Notes: generated by a model from the letters alone, not told the origin. 63,668 nt of DNA from an uncultured Clostridium sp. (GCA_947575745.1 CANPOS010000007.1:1-63668); one strand, 5' to 3'. Positions 24,385 to 34,343 are shown, counted from the first letter of the stretch. Numbers and translations: made by a program.

Positions 24385-26277
24385 ATGGAAGCATTAAAAG
24401 AAAAAATTGATGAAACAAAAGTCTTAACAAAAATAGAAAATAAATTTGTAACCTTTATAAAAAGTAATCTTATATTTATTTTAGGAATTATTTTATTAAC
24501 ATATAAAGGATTGCTTTTGAGTGGTCTTTTAGAATTAGAAATAAAATTTGAAAATATACAGTATCTATTATTAGCATCAAGTTTAATTATGTGTCCAATA
24601 ATAAATAATAGAAAAAAATCAGGATACATATATTTTAATATTGTTTATATAATCATAACTTTAATTATATATGCAGATTATTTATACTATAATTATTCTA
24701 CGAATTTTTTATCATTTTATCAAATAGGAAATATTAGATATGCAAAAGAAATAGGAGATGGATTATCGAGCTTAATTAATATAAAAAACTTAGGTTTATT
24801 TTGGTATGATAATATAATAGTAATATTTTTAAGTATTTTTTTCTATAAAAAATTTAAAAGTTTAAAATATAACAATTTAATACTAAAAATAATATTAATT
24901 ATATTTATTTTAATTATTAATATTTTCACTGTAAAATCTGACATTAATGAAATATATAAAGAAAAAGGATATAATAAGACTCTAACTGTAAAAGGCATGT
25001 CAATATATTATTACCATTATGAAGATGCAAAAGACTATTTTTCTAGTATTTTTGTAAAAGAAAAAATAGATAAAGAAAAATTAGGAAAAATATATAATGA
25101 AAATATAAGCAGAAAAAATTTGCAAACAGAATACTTTGATATTGCAAAAGATTGTAATGTAATTATCTTGCAATTAGAAAGTTTAAATGAATATGTTATA
25201 GGTAAAAAGATAAATGGAAAAGAAATAACACCAAACCTAAATAAATTTTTTAATGAGAATATTTATTGTACTAATATGTATAATCAAGGACTTGGAACTA
25301 CTGCGGATTCAGAATTTGAAATGGAAAATTCTATGTACCCATTAGAAAATGGTTATGTATTCCAAAAATACTATGGAAATAAATGGAATGATATATATTC
25401 TACTTTAAAAGAACAAGGATATTATACTTCATTTATGCACCCTAATGTTAGTACTTTTTGGAATAGAGAAGCGGTATATAATAGTGGATATGAGATAGAT
25501 AAATATTATGATATTAATTCATTTGAAGGAATAGAAAATGCAGGAGAGTTTTATTCAGACGAAGGATTTTTTGAAAATGCAGTTGATATAATGAATTCAT
25601 ATGAAGAAAAATTTTGTACAACTTTAGTAAGTGTGACAACTCATATACCATTTGAATTAGATGGAGTATCTAACTTGGAAGATAAACTCTCTATCAAAAA
25701 TGAAGAACTTGAAGGATATGAAGAAGGAGTTTTTAAAAACTATATTTTATCGTGTAATTTTGTAGACTATGCTTTTGGAAAATTTATACAAGATTTAGAA
25801 GAAACAGGATTAATGGATAATAGTATTTTAATAGTATATGGGGATCATGGTTCAGGAATTATGGTAGAAAATGATTTAAAGAAACTATATAAAGAAAATA
25901 GCCTTGAATATACAGAATTTGAAAGGACATTAAAGGATGTACATATACCATTTGGAATGAAGATACCAAATATAGAGAGTAAACAGATAATAGATAGAGC
26001 AGTATCAAAAATAGATATAAAGCCAACTATTTTAGATTTACTTGGAATTAAACAAAACTTTTCATTAGGAGATACAATATTTTCTAAAAAAGATTATTCT
26101 TTCATAAAAGGATTAGGATATATAACAAGTAAATATTATGCAATTAATGGAGAATATTATGATAGAAAAACATTAGAGAAAATAGAGGAAACAGAAGAAT
26201 TAAGAGAGTTAACACAAATAATGCAAGACGAAGTATATTTATCAGATACAATAATAAAAAATGATTTATTATATTAG
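24385..26277 (+). CDS. Lipoteichoic-acid-synthase-like phosphoglycerol transferase (LtaS family)
   Basis: The 630-residue protein has about five N-terminal transmembrane helices (about 25-200) and an extracellular sulfatase-fold domain. Conserved motifs are VIILQLESLNEYVIG, GLGTTADSEFEMENSMYPL (with the nucleophilic Thr region), FMHPNVSTFWNR, and YGDHGSGI near the C-terminus. LtaS proteins polymerise glycerol phosphate from phosphatidylglycerol at the outer membrane face, or prime that chain. The assignment implies a Gram-positive envelope. The start follows AAGAAGGA. It appears to be monocistronic, with a terminator downstream. Confidence 0.88.
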   Translation: MEALKEKIDETKVLTKIENKFVTFIKSNLIFILGIILLTYKGLLLSGLLELEIKFENIQYLLLASSLIMCPIINNRKKSGYIYFNIVYIIITLIIYADYLYYNYSTNFLSFYQIGNIRYAKEIGDGLSSLINIKNLGLFWYDNIIVIFLSIFFYKKFKSLKYNNLILKIILIIFILIINIFTVKSDINEIYKEKGYNKTLTVKGMSIYYYHYEDAKDYFSSIFVKEKIDKEKLGKIYNENISRKNLQTEYFDIAKDCNVIILQLESLNEYVIGKKINGKEITPNLNKFFNENIYCTNMYNQGLGTTADSEFEMENSMYPLENGYVFQKYYGNKWNDIYSTLKEQGYYTSFMHPNVSTFWNREAVYNSGYEIDKYYDINSFEGIENAGEFYSDEGFFENAVDIMNSYEEKFCTTLVSVTTHIPFELDGVSNLEDKLSIKNEELEGYEEGVFKNYILSCNFVDYAFGKFIQDLEETGLMDNSILIVYGDHGSGIMVENDLKKLYKENSLEYTEFERTLKDVHIPFGMKIPNIESKQIIDRAVSKIDIKPTILDLLGIKQNFSLGDTIFSKKDYSFIKGLGYITSKYYAINGEYYDRKTLEKIEETEELRELTQIMQDEVYLSDTIIKNDLLY

Positions 26278-26298
26278 TTATAAAGAATAAAAAAAGTA

Positions 26299-26340
26299 AA
26301 GAGTCACAAGGCAGATAATACCTTATGGCTCTTCACTTTT
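26299..26340 (+). terminator. Terminator after the LtaS-like gene
   Basis: AAGAGTCACAAGG (from 26299) pairs with CCTTATGGCTCTT (26321-26333) with two wobble or mismatched positions. A short T run (CACTTTT) follows. Confidence 0.7.
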
Positions 26341-26384
26341 AGGCTATAAGCAATGCTTAAAATCTTCTAAATGGAGTGCTGAAG

Positions 26385-26585
26385 TTATCCTCGATGGAAG
26401 GGCTTGTCAAAAGGAGGTCTAGGTTTGCGATTAAAGAAACTATCATTGTAGTGGGTAGAATCAATCACATAGGACTTTTTAATTGAAGCAGTATGCTTTC
26501 TACAAGCTTTTTTGATTGAAGAGCATGCAGCATTGATCCGTGCTCGTTGCCCAGCTGGAGTTGAAACAAGTTTTGAACGCTCCAT
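26385..26585 (-). CDS. Small basic protein of unknown function, compositional outlier
   Basis: The ATG at 26585 is preceded on the minus strand by AAAGGAGAAA at good spacing and by a consensus promoter (26686-26714), so it is likely expressed. The 66-residue product is basic and rich in Ser/Arg/Lys (SIKKACRKHTASIKKSY) with a Pro-rich end (RKPRPPFDKPF). I recognise no family. Its base composition is visibly more GC-rich than its neighbours. It contains an in-frame CGG read as Arg in RARINAA. This is one of only two such cases in the window, suggesting recent acquisition. Confidence 0.6.
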   Translation of the reverse strand: MERSKLVSTPAGQRARINAACSSIKKACRKHTASIKKSYVIDSTHYNDSFFNRKPRPPFDKPFHRG

Positions 26586-26685
26586 AGTACTTTTCTCCTT
26601 TCATTAGAATTTGAAATGTAATAGCCTAATTTTCACCTCCAAATATAATATTTGCTAGGGTATTGATACTCTAAGTATATTTTAT

Positions 26686-26714
26686 ATGATATCATTTTAA
26701 TTTATTTATGTCAA
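26686..26714 (-). promoter_or_regulatory. Minus-strand promoter of the small GC-rich gene
   Basis: On the minus strand TTGACA (26714-26709) and TATCAT (26691-26686) are 17 bp apart. The leader (about 26680-26586) contains a GGAGGTGA site (26641-26634) that serves no obvious ORF. Confidence 0.75.
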
Positions 26715-26803
26715 ACTATACCAAAAAGTTAAAAATTTTCGACTAAATTATATAGCAAAATCAAATTAGATATGATATACTAACTAAAAAAATAGGAGAG
26801 AAT

Positions 26804-27532
26804 ATGATAGAAGAAGTAAAATTATACATACTAATATTTTTTATATATGCAGTAGCAGGTTGGATAATGGAATCTACAATGATTTCTATACAGAATAAAA
26901 AATTTGTAAACAGGGGATTTCTAATAGGTCCAGTATGTCCAATATATGGGTATGGAGTAGTATTAGTAACAATTCTTTTAAAGAAATATCAAGACGATAT
27001 TTTAGTAACTTTTGTAATGTCAATAATTATATGTGGAATTCTAGAATATTTTACAAGTTATTTTATGGAAAAAATATTTAAAGCAAGATGGTGGGATTAT
27101 ACAAATAAAAAATATAATATTAATGGTAGAATTTGTTTAGATAATTTAATTTTATTTGGACTCGCAAGTTGCTTTATCGTGTATATATCAAATCCATTTA
27201 TAATTTCAAAATTGAATCTAATTCCACAAATTGTAGAAAATATAATTATAGTATTATTAATAGTAATTCATATAGCAGACAATATAATTTCATATAAGAT
27301 AATATTAAACTTAAAACGAGTATCTAGCGAAGTAAAAGATGATACAATAGAAATATCAGAAAAGGTTAGAAATATTATACATAACAAATCAGTTTTCTAC
27401 CGAAGATTAGTAAATGCTTTCCCTAATATAAAAGAAAGAGTAAAATTCAAAGATTGGGATATAAGAGAAAGGATAGAAAAAAGAAAGCAAGAGATAAAAG
27501 AAAAAATAGAAGAAAATAAAAAAGGAGTTTGA
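26804..27532 (+). CDS. CmpB-type putative ABC-transporter membrane protein
   Basis: The 242-residue protein has about five membrane segments in its first 170 residues. It shows the conserved pattern of the ABC_trans_CmpB family: YAVAGWIMES, NRGFLIGPVCPIYGYGVV (about 44-61), ILEYFTSYFMEKIFKARWWDYTNKKYNINGR (split here as LEYFTSY, ARWWDY and NINGRICL). A basic, coiled C-terminal tail follows. The function is unknown despite the family name. It starts behind AGGAGAG and is coupled to the next gene by a one-base gap. Confidence 0.8.
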   Translation: MIEEVKLYILIFFIYAVAGWIMESTMISIQNKKFVNRGFLIGPVCPIYGYGVVLVTILLKKYQDDILVTFVMSIIICGILEYFTSYFMEKIFKARWWDYTNKKYNINGRICLDNLILFGLASCFIVYISNPFIISKLNLIPQIVENIIIVLLIVIHIADNIISYKIILNLKRVSSEVKDDTIEISEKVRNIIHNKSVFYRRLVNAFPNIKERVKFKDWDIRERIEKRKQEIKEKIEENKKGV

Positions 27533-27533
27533 A

Positions 27534-28115
27534 ATGAAAATAGGAGTCGATTTAGACGGAGTTGTATTTGATTCAGAAGAGGAACTAAGAGTATATTCAG
27601 AATTATATGATTTTATAGAATTAAAAAATAATTCGCATAAAAATAATAAAGAATTAAAATTTCAAGATAGATTTAATTGGGAAGAACAAGATATAGAAAA
27701 CTTTTTAAAAAAATATCATGAGAAAATAGTAAAAACAGCAAACTACAAAGTAGGAGCTGAGGAAGTTTTACATATGCTAAAAGAAGATGGACATGAATTA
27801 ATCATGATAACAGCAAGGGGAGGTCTTAATGAAAAAATGATTAAAATAACAGAAAAAAGGTTGAAACAAGATAGCATGAATATTTTTGATAGATGTTATT
27901 ATAAGCAAGAGGAAAAAGAAAAAATATGCAAACAAGAAAATATAGATATTATGATAGACGATTACGAAAAAAATTGTTTAAGAATATCTAAAGCAGGAAT
28001 AAAAACAATCTATTTTAAGGCAGCACCTTCACCAGAATTAGAAGAAAATGAATATTTAAAAGTTTTATACAACTGGGGAGAAATATATAGATATATAACT
28101 GAATTAAATAAATGA
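27534..28115 (+). CDS. HAD-fold 5'(3')-deoxyribonucleotidase-like protein
   Basis: The 193-residue protein starts with the HAD motif IGVDLDGVVFDSEEEL (nucleophile Asp6) and has ITARGG (about 88) as motif II. Its motif IV is IDIMIDDYEKNCLRISKAGIKTIYF (about 141-165). The closing WGEIYRYI is typical of NT5C-like proteins, which dephosphorylate deoxyribonucleotides. It resembles the partial gene at 3-269. The gene directly follows the CmpB-type gene. Confidence 0.82.
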   Translation: MKIGVDLDGVVFDSEEELRVYSELYDFIELKNNSHKNNKELKFQDRFNWEEQDIENFLKKYHEKIVKTANYKVGAEEVLHMLKEDGHELIMITARGGLNEKMIKITEKRLKQDSMNIFDRCYYKQEEKEKICKQENIDIMIDDYEKNCLRISKAGIKTIYFKAAPSPELEENEYLKVLYNWGEIYRYITELNK

Positions 28116-28148
28116 ATAGTAATTATATTATTCATTTAAGAATAATTA

Positions 28149-28172
28149 AAATCTTACAATTTTGTAAGATTT
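28149..28172 (+). promoter_or_regulatory. BceR-type operator upstream of the response regulator (also hairpin)
   Basis: AATCTTACA-attt-TGTAAGATT is a perfect dyad containing TTACA-N4-TGTAA, the binding pattern reported for BceR-like response regulators. The same half-sites with a 4-base spacer recur at 37535-37560. It could also terminate the upstream gene, because TTATTTTTT follows. A TATAAT lies at about 28197. Confidence 0.75.
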
Positions 28173-28221
28173 ATTTTTTGCCTTGTCAACTTATGATATA
28201 ATATATAAGAGGTGAAAATCT

Positions 28222-28893
28222 ATGCAAAAAATATTAATTGTAGAAGACGACGAAAAGCTAAGAAATGAACTTGAAATATTTTTAAATAAAAATGGTTATG
28301 AAGCAAATTCAATAAAAAATTTTGAAAACACAATAGAAGATATTATAAAAGAAAAAGTAGATTTAATATTATTAGATATAAATTTACCCAATATTGATGG
28401 AGAATATATATTAAAAGAAGTAAGAAAAGTATCTGAAATACCAATAATTATAATAACAAGCAGAGATAATGAAATAGACGAACTTTTAAGCATAAACTAT
28501 GGAGCAGACCATTATATAACAAAGCCATTTAATATACAAATATTACTTGCAAAAATAGCTTCTCTTTTAAGAAGAACAAAAAATGCAGGCATGTCACAAG
28601 AGAAAATAGACTGCAAAGAATTTATACTAAATATATCAAAAAGTGCTCTACAAAAAGAAGAAAAAGAGATAGAACTTACAAAAAATGAATTTAGGATATT
28701 AAGATATTTAGTTCAAAATAGAGGAAAGATTGTATCAAGAGAAGAAATTATGGAATGCCTTTGGGATAGTGAAAGTTTTATAGATGATAATACATTAACA
28801 GTAAATGTAACAAGACTTAGAAACAAAATGGAAGAAATCGATTTAAAGGATTTGATTGAGACAAAACGTGGACAAGGCTACATATTAGTTTAA
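28222..28893 (+). CDS. OmpR-family response regulator, BceR-like
   Basis: The 223-residue protein has a receiver domain (EDDEKLRNELE; phosphoacceptor Asp in LILLDINLPN, about 52; ITSRD; KPFN) and a winged-helix DNA-binding domain from about 125 (LTKNEFRILRYLVQNRGKIVSREEIME, TLTVNVTRLRNKME, RGQGYILV). Together with the short BceS-like kinase and adjacent ABC transporter genes it forms an antimicrobial-peptide-sensing module. A cognate-type operator lies 50 bases upstream and another before the second ABC module at 37625. Confidence 0.92.
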   Translation: MQKILIVEDDEKLRNELEIFLNKNGYEANSIKNFENTIEDIIKEKVDLILLDINLPNIDGEYILKEVRKVSEIPIIIITSRDNEIDELLSINYGADHYITKPFNIQILLAKIASLLRRTKNAGMSQEKIDCKEFILNISKSALQKEEKEIELTKNEFRILRYLVQNRGKIVSREEIMECLWDSESFIDDNTLTVNVTRLRNKMEEIDLKDLIETKRGQGYILV

Positions 28894-28912
28894 AAATAGA
28901 AGGGATATAATA

Positions 28913-29932
28913 ATGAAGTTCAAAGATTTTATTAAAGAAAAAATAATGAATATATTACTATTATTATTTGTAATCATAACAATAGAAATATTTTTAATAA
29001 TTTATCCAATAGCAATATTTATAAAAATATATATACCAATAGCAATTTTGCTAAGTTATGTTATAGGAATTCTCATAGAATACTCTACTAAAAGAAGATT
29101 CTATCAAAAGCTTATGAGCACCTTAAATGAATTAGAGGAAAAATATTTAATAAATGAAATTATAAATACACCAAATTTCCTTGAAGGAAAAATATTAAAA
29201 GAAGCATTAAATGAAATAGATAAATCTATGATAGAAAATGTAAACAAATATAAATATTTTCAAGAGGAGTATAAAGAATACATAGAACTTTGGATACATG
29301 AAATAAAATTACCAATAGCAGTAAGCAAAATGGTAATAGAAAACAACAAAAATGAAGCGACAAAAAGCATAGATGAGGAACTAAACAAAGTAGAAAATTA
29401 TATAGAACAAGCATTGTTTTATGCAAGAAGCAATACAGTTGAAAAGGATTACTATATTAGAAAAAGTAGTTTAAAAGAAATTGTAAATGAAAGTATAAAG
29501 AAAAATAAAAATAGTTTAATTCAAGAAAAAGTTAATTTAAATTTACATGATTTAGAAAGTGAAGTATATACAGATAGTAAATGGCTAATATTTATTCTAA
29601 ATCAAATTATACAAAATAGTGTAAAATATATGAAAAAAGATAATAAAAAAGAAATTGAAATTTATTCAGTTAAAGGAAATGAAAAAGTTATTTTGTATAT
29701 AAAAGACAATGGGATAGGAATAAAGCTAGGAGAAATTTCAAAAGTATTTGAAAAAGGATTTACAGGAACTAATGGAAGAAAATCAAATAAAAAATCAACT
29801 GGGATAGGGCTATATTTATGTAAAAAACTATGTGATAAACTTGGAATTAATATAATATTAAATTCCAAAGAAAAAGAGGGAACAGAAGTAAAATTAGTAT
29901 TCCCAAAGGGGAGTTTCATAAGTTTGGAATAA
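28913..29932 (+). CDS. Intramembrane-sensing histidine kinase, BceS-like
   Basis: The 339-residue kinase has two N-terminal helices (about 12-60) with almost no extracellular loop, typical of BceS-type kinases that sense through their partner ABC transporter. The phosphoacceptor box is WIHEIKLPIAVSKM (His about 127). ATP-binding motifs are NQIIQNSVKYM (N box), IKDNGIGIKLGEISKVFEKGFTG (G1/F boxes in two parts) and GIGLYLCKKL. The gene follows the response regulator by 20 bases. The permease-ATPase genes downstream have their own promoter. Confidence 0.9.
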   Translation: MKFKDFIKEKIMNILLLLFVIITIEIFLIIYPIAIFIKIYIPIAILLSYVIGILIEYSTKRRFYQKLMSTLNELEEKYLINEIINTPNFLEGKILKEALNEIDKSMIENVNKYKYFQEEYKEYIELWIHEIKLPIAVSKMVIENNKNEATKSIDEELNKVENYIEQALFYARSNTVEKDYYIRKSSLKEIVNESIKKNKNSLIQEKVNLNLHDLESEVYTDSKWLIFILNQIIQNSVKYMKKDNKKEIEIYSVKGNEKVILYIKDNGIGIKLGEISKVFEKGFTGTNGRKSNKKSTGIGLYLCKKLCDKLGINIILNSKEKEGTEVKLVFPKGSFISLE

Positions 29933-29969
29933 ATCAAATGGGTGGTGCATCTATCTATTTTTGCATTAA

Positions 29970-29999
29970 TTGACAAGAAAAGATACTGTATTATATAAT
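29970..29999 (+). promoter_or_regulatory. Promoter of the FtsX-type permease operon
   Basis: TTGACA (29970-29975) and TATAAT (29994-29999) are 18 bp apart, within the 121-base gap between kinase and permease genes. Confidence 0.75.
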
Positions 30000-30053
30000 G
30001 AGGACAAATAAGTACTTAGTGTTAGCAAAGACAAGAAGGGGATGGAATTATAT

Positions 30054-32825
30054 ATGAAAATAACTACTTTATTAAGTTTGGAATATCTAAAAAGAAATAA
30101 AAGAAAAAGCATATTTTCAATTATAGGAATAGCACTTACAATGGCTATATTTACAATAACTTTTATTGTGCTTTGTAGCTATCAAAAATATATGACAAAT
30201 ATAATGAGATATGAAAGAAACTATGAAGCAGAATTTGCAAATATAACATACAAAAATGCACAGGAAATAAAAAAAGATAAAAATATAAAAGAGATATCAA
30301 TGATACATAACATTGGTACATCAGAAGAAAACTTTAGCAACCATGCAGAAAAAGGTGGCATGGGTTCAATTATAAAAATAAATATATCAGCTTGTGATGA
30401 AAATGCAATAAGAAATAATCATGTTGAATTATTAACAGGAAGGATGCCAACAAATACTCATGAAATTGTAATAGGAGGTATGATACCAAGTGAAGGAGTT
30501 ACAGGTATAACAGAAGAATATACGGAAAATCTTGGTAAGAAAATAGAAATCACTATAAATGGAAAAACAGAAGAATATGAAATTGTAGGGGCTGCAAAAA
30601 ATTTACCTAACAGTTCAGGCGGATTTAGTGCAATATGGATTACACCAGCTTTAACATATTTTGATGAAAATAGCTTTACAGAAGAGACACGTGTAGATGT
30701 ATCAGTATTAACTAAAAATATACAAAAAATATATGAAACTACGAATGGACTAGCAGAAACATTAAATTTATATAAAACAGAAGAAGAAAAAAATGCAAAT
30801 TTAACATATTATACGAGACTATTATATTATGAATTGGTTGATGTTCAGAAAACACAAGAAGAACCAATTATGAAGTATGTTTTAGATACAAATGCAGAAG
30901 AATTTGCAGGAGATTTAAAGAGTATCGTAATAGTTTTGATTTCAATAATATCTTTTGCATCAATAATAGTTATTTATACAACATTTAAAATGACTTATAG
31001 AGAAAGAATAAAAGAGCTAGGTATGTTATCTTCTATTGGCATGGATAAAAAACAAAGGAAAAGATTATTGTTAAAAGAGGCATTAATTCTAGCAACAATT
31101 GGAATAATTATAGGTTGTTTAATTGGTAGCATAATATCATTTATAGGAATAAAGTATTTAAGCGTATTAGCTAGTGAAGTAGATTTTGTACATGGAGCAA
31201 AAATATTCTTCGACTCTAATGTAGAAATGTATATGGTATTTCCAGTATTACCAATATTTGCGGGAGTATTTTTAACATATATAATTGCAATTATATCAAG
31301 CATTATGCCGATGCGAAAAATAAATAAAATATCGCCAATAGAGGCTATTAGGCATACAAATGAAGAAGATATAAAACAAAAAAATATGAAAACTCCAAAA
31401 ATTATATCAAAGATATTTAAACAAGAAGGAGAACTTGCATACAAAAATATAAGGAAAGATAAGTCAAGATATAAAACGATAGTTATATCAATAGTAGTTA
31501 GCATAGTGCTATTTATCTCAATAAATCAACTTACAAGTATGAAGTTATTTTATAGTTATGGAATAAAAAAGCATGAAAATACTCTTAATTATTCGATTAT
31601 GTTATTTGGAGAAAATACGAAAAAAGCAACAGAGATTATAAATGGACTAAAAGAAAAAGGGTTGATAAATAAATATATTATATTTGATAGTATAAATACA
31701 ATGCAAAATTCTAAAATTGTGCTTTCAATGACAGATGATAGAATAACACAAGTAGGGCAAAAAATGAAAGAAAATGGCATGTTAATATTAGATAATATAG
31801 GAGAAGAAGTTTTATTAGGAGTAAACGTTTGTACATTTTCAGGAGATTTGTATGATGAATTATTAGAAAAACTTGGGATAGAAGATTTAAAGGAAGATGA
31901 GTGTATTTTAGTAAACAAGGCGGTTGAAACTAAATATGAAGACAAAGAAAATATTACGAATTATATAAAAGGAGAAACTTTAGTATTAAAAGAGCTAGAT
32001 AGTAGGATAATAGAGCAAAATATTATTTTAACAGAGGAAGAAAAAGAGGATAAAAAGAGGGAAGAAGAATTTTTAAATGAAGTATTAAGAAATTTAGGGA
32101 CAGAGCTAAACACTGAAACAACAAATGAAAATAAACCTTTAATTAATAATAAATATAATTTAAAAATAGCAGGAGTGCTAGACGAATATGTGCAGTTTAT
32201 TTCTCCAATGTATGAATATACAAAAGTAATAGTAAGTCCTGAAACATTTAAAAAAATAGTGAGCGCTGAAAATACTGATATAGTACACAGTGGAGATTAT
32301 ATGGATATTCATATTGAATCAAATAATCCATATAAAATAGACGAAGAAATAAAAGGTATAGAAGGAATATCTGGAACTAATTTGGATGACATGTCTAAAG
32401 GAATACAAAATATTGATTTAATTGAAAAAATTGTAATATATACTTTTATTATATTAATTGCATTATTTAGTTGTTTAAATATATTTAATACAATATTTTC
32501 AAGTATAATTTTAAGAAAAAAAGAATTTGCAATGTTAAAATCAATTGGTATGAGTAATAAACAGATAAATAAAATGTTATTTTTAGAAATGATATTTTAT
32601 GGACTTGATGCAATAATCTATGGAATATTAATAAGTTTAATTATACTATATGTTATGTATATTGCTCTTGTAGAAATAGAGATATATGCCTTTTATGTAC
32701 CAATAGAGAATATGCTATTATGTATTGCAATTTCATATATGCTTATATTTATAGCTACTGTATGTGCAAAAAGAAAAATAAAAAAACAAAATATAATAGA
32801 CGAAATAAGAGAAGAAAATATATAA
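30054..32825 (+). CDS. FtsX/MacB-type ABC transporter permease
   Basis: The roughly 923-residue permease begins [28 protein letters not shown], the standard FtsX start. A large extracytoplasmic domain follows helix 1. Core helices follow at about 285-420, with [24 protein letters not shown] second copy starts at about 455 ([18 protein letters not shown]), and closing FtsX helices have [20 protein letters not shown]. This two-FtsX layout fits lantibiotic/bacitracin resistance exporters. Start 30054 is preferred because AAGGGGA abuts the earlier 30042 ATG. It ends with DEIREENI, a tail duplicated in a remnant near 34616. Confidence 0.87.
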   Translation: MKITTLLSLEYLKRNKRKSIFSIIGIALTMAIFTITFIVLCSYQKYMTNIMRYERNYEAEFANITYKNAQEIKKDKNIKEISMIHNIGTSEENFSNHAEKGGMGSIIKINISACDENAIRNNHVELLTGRMPTNTHEIVIGGMIPSEGVTGITEEYTENLGKKIEITINGKTEEYEIVGAAKNLPNSSGGFSAIWITPALTYFDENSFTEETRVDVSVLTKNIQKIYETTNGLAETLNLYKTEEEKNANLTYYTRLLYYELVDVQKTQEEPIMKYVLDTNAEEFAGDLKSIVIVLISIISFASIIVIYTTFKMTYRERIKELGMLSSIGMDKKQRKRLLLKEALILATIGIIIGCLIGSIISFIGIKYLSVLASEVDFVHGAKIFFDSNVEMYMVFPVLPIFAGVFLTYIIAIISSIMPMRKINKISPIEAIRHTNEEDIKQKNMKTPKIISKIFKQEGELAYKNIRKDKSRYKTIVISIVVSIVLFISINQLTSMKLFYSYGIKKHENTLNYSIMLFGENTKKATEIINGLKEKGLINKYIIFDSINTMQNSKIVLSMTDDRITQVGQKMKENGMLILDNIGEEVLLGVNVCTFSGDLYDELLEKLGIEDLKEDECILVNKAVETKYEDKENITNYIKGETLVLKELDSRIIEQNIILTEEEKEDKKREEEFLNEVLRNLGTELNTETTNENKPLINNKYNLKIAGVLDEYVQFISPMYEYTKVIVSPETFKKIVSAENTDIVHSGDYMDIHIESNNPYKIDEEIKGIEGISGTNLDDMSKGIQNIDLIEKIVIYTFIILIALFSCLNIFNTIFSSIILRKKEFAMLKSIGMSNKQINKMLFLEMIFYGLDAIIYGILISLIILYVMYIALVEIEIYAFYVPIENMLLCIAISYMLIFIATVCAKRKIKKQNIIDEIREENI

Positions 32826-32827
32826 TA

Positions 32828-32840
32828 GACACTTAGTGTC
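32828..32840. repeat. Perfect palindrome between permease and ATPase genes
   Basis: GACACTTAGTGTC is a 13-bp perfect dyad. Its 11-base core ACACTTAGTGT is identical to the core of the last unit of the palindrome array (7624-7638). It could be chance or a shared binding site. It overlaps the Shine-Dalgarno region of the ATPase gene. Confidence 0.45.
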
Positions 32841-32856
32841 AGAAGGGAGTACATAT

Positions 32857-33539
32857 ATGAGTATTTTAAAAGTAGAGAATTTAAGTAAAGTTTATGGAGA
32901 GGAAGGAACAAAGACAATAGCAGTAGATAATATAAGTTTTGAAGTTGAAAAAGGAGAATTTATTGCAATTGTTGGCTCAAGTGGAAGTGGAAAATCAACA
33001 CTTTTACATATGATAGGAGGAGTGGACAAACCAACATCACGGAAATATAATTATAAATGAAACTAATGTATATGAACTAAGTGAACCTAAACAAGCAGAA
33101 TTTAGAAGAAGAGATGTTGCATTAATATATCAATTTTATAATCTAATACCAGTATTAAATGTAGAAGAAAATATGACATTACCTATAAAACTAGACAACC
33201 AAAAAGTAGATAATGAAAAATTAAATAATATAATAGAAAAATTAGGATTAAGTGAAAGAAGAAAAAATCTTCCGAATGAATTATCACGGAGGGCAACAAC
33301 AAAGAGTAGCAATAGGAAGAAGCTTATTACAAGAGCCAACAATACTACTTGCAGACGAACCAACAGGAAACTTAGACAGCAAAAATTCAAAAGAAATAAT
33401 AGAACTACTAAAAAAATCTAATAAAGAGTTTGAACAAACGATAATACTTGTAACACATGATGAAAGTATTGCAAAGGAAGCAGACAGAATAATAACAATA
33501 AATGACGGAAAAATTGTAAAAGACGAAAAAATAAAGTAA
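32857..33539 (+). CDS. MacB/BceA-type ABC ATPase requiring two +1 shifts at CGG (33040 and 33287)
   Basis: Three reading frames join to one ATPase of about 226 residues, the normal size for the family. Walker [10 protein letters not shown] is in the first part. At codon 62 TCA CGG AAA must be read TCA-c-GGA AAT, giving the family's PTSGNI. At codon 144 TCA CGG AGG must be read TCA-c-GGA GGG, giving the ABC signature LSGGQQQR. Walker [12 protein letters not shown] and the H-loop VTHD follow to 33539. Start 32857 follows AGAAGGGAG. The Q-loop is YQFYNL. It energises the upstream permease. Confidence 0.85.
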
Positions 33540-33548
33540 GGGGAAGTA

Positions 33549-33612
33549 AGATAGTGTTAAAGTGCATAAGTTTTGTACTTTTAACTTACACACTTTATTT
33601 TACACTATCATC
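33549..33612. terminator. Convergent hairpin between the ABC operon and the HEPN-MNT genes
   Basis: AGATAGTGT with AAAGTG on the left pairs with CACTTT and ACACTATC(AT)CT on the right. It overlaps the end of the minus-strand HEPN gene and sits at a convergent gene junction, so it can serve both directions. The AGATAGTGT stem recurs at 53258. Confidence 0.7.
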
Positions 33613-34000
33613 TATTTTCAATATATTTTTGAACAAGGTTTATAAGTTCTTCAGCAGTTTCTATTTGTGATTGTGTTTTTTCTAATGAAACAATAAATCC
33701 ATCATCATAATCACTATCTTCTCTTGTAGTTTGAGCTATTGAAATTTTATGTCCTAATTTTTTGGGAAAAATTTCTGTATTTATATAATATTGATTAAAA
33801 TAAGCAATTACATCTTTATGCCTTTTAAAGTCTTTTCTTTCAAGAGCTAATACAGCTCTTATGGCATAAAATATAGCATAATAGGCCCTATTATTAGCAC
33901 TTCTATAATCTTTTGCATTAAATATTAGTTTAGCTGTTTCTAAAGTTTCTTTAGCTCGTTCTAATCTATATTTAGAAAATTCTATTGCCTTATTATCCAT
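33608..34000 (-). CDS. HEPN-domain toxin of a HEPN-MNT pair
   Basis: The 130-residue all-helical protein has the HEPN pattern: KYRLERAKETLETAKLIF, SANNRAYYAIFYAIRAVLAL (about 34-53), and the likely catalytic Rx4-6H element in ERKDFKRHKDVIAYF (about 54-68). HEPN proteins of such pairs are usually RNases, and the partner nucleotidyltransferase blocks them by AMPylation. Its start overlaps the MNT stop by eight bases, the tight coupling expected for a toxin-antitoxin operon. Confidence 0.85.
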   Translation of the reverse strand: MDNKAIEFSKYRLERAKETLETAKLIFNAKDYRSANNRAYYAIFYAIRAVLALERKDFKRHKDVIAYFNQYYINTEIFPKKLGHKISIAQTTREDSDYDDGFIVSLEKTQSQIETAEELINLVQKYIENR

Positions 34001-34343
34001 TTAATAACACCCCATCTTTTTGAACATTCATATAAAAAGGTATTGTATCTAACCAATAATTAAACTTATCTATATTTTTAATTATTGGAGATAAATGTAT
34101 TGTAAAATTATTATCACTTTCAATATCATAAGCAATTTCAACAATTTTTTCTAAAAAGTCTTCTAATTCTTTGTCTGCAAAATCTGTTAAAATCATAATA
34201 TCAATATCAGAATTTTCATTAAAATCGCCTCTAGCATAAGAGCCATATAAAATTATTTTTTTCAAATGATTTCCAAGCAGTGCTGTTACTTTGCTTGCAA
34301 ATTCAACTATAATATTTTCGATATTATTTGGTATTGTTAGCAT
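33993..34343 (-). CDS. MNT-type nucleotidyltransferase antitoxin
   Basis: The 116-residue protein has the minimal nucleotidyltransferase motif LYGSYARGDFNENSDIDIMIL (GSx-x-RG-x-x-x-x-x-SDIDI), with both metal-binding aspartates. The ATG at 34343 follows GAAAGGA; the longer ORF upstream lacks a ribosome binding site. With the overlapping HEPN gene it forms a HEPN-MNT module, in which the MNT protein is the antitoxin. The order antitoxin then toxin is usual for this family. Confidence 0.87.
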   Translation of the reverse strand: MLTIPNNIENIIVEFASKVTALLGNHLKKIILYGSYARGDFNENSDIDIMILTDFADKELEDFLEKIVEIAYDIESDNNFTIHLSPIIKNIDKFNYWLDTIPFYMNVQKDGVLLNG

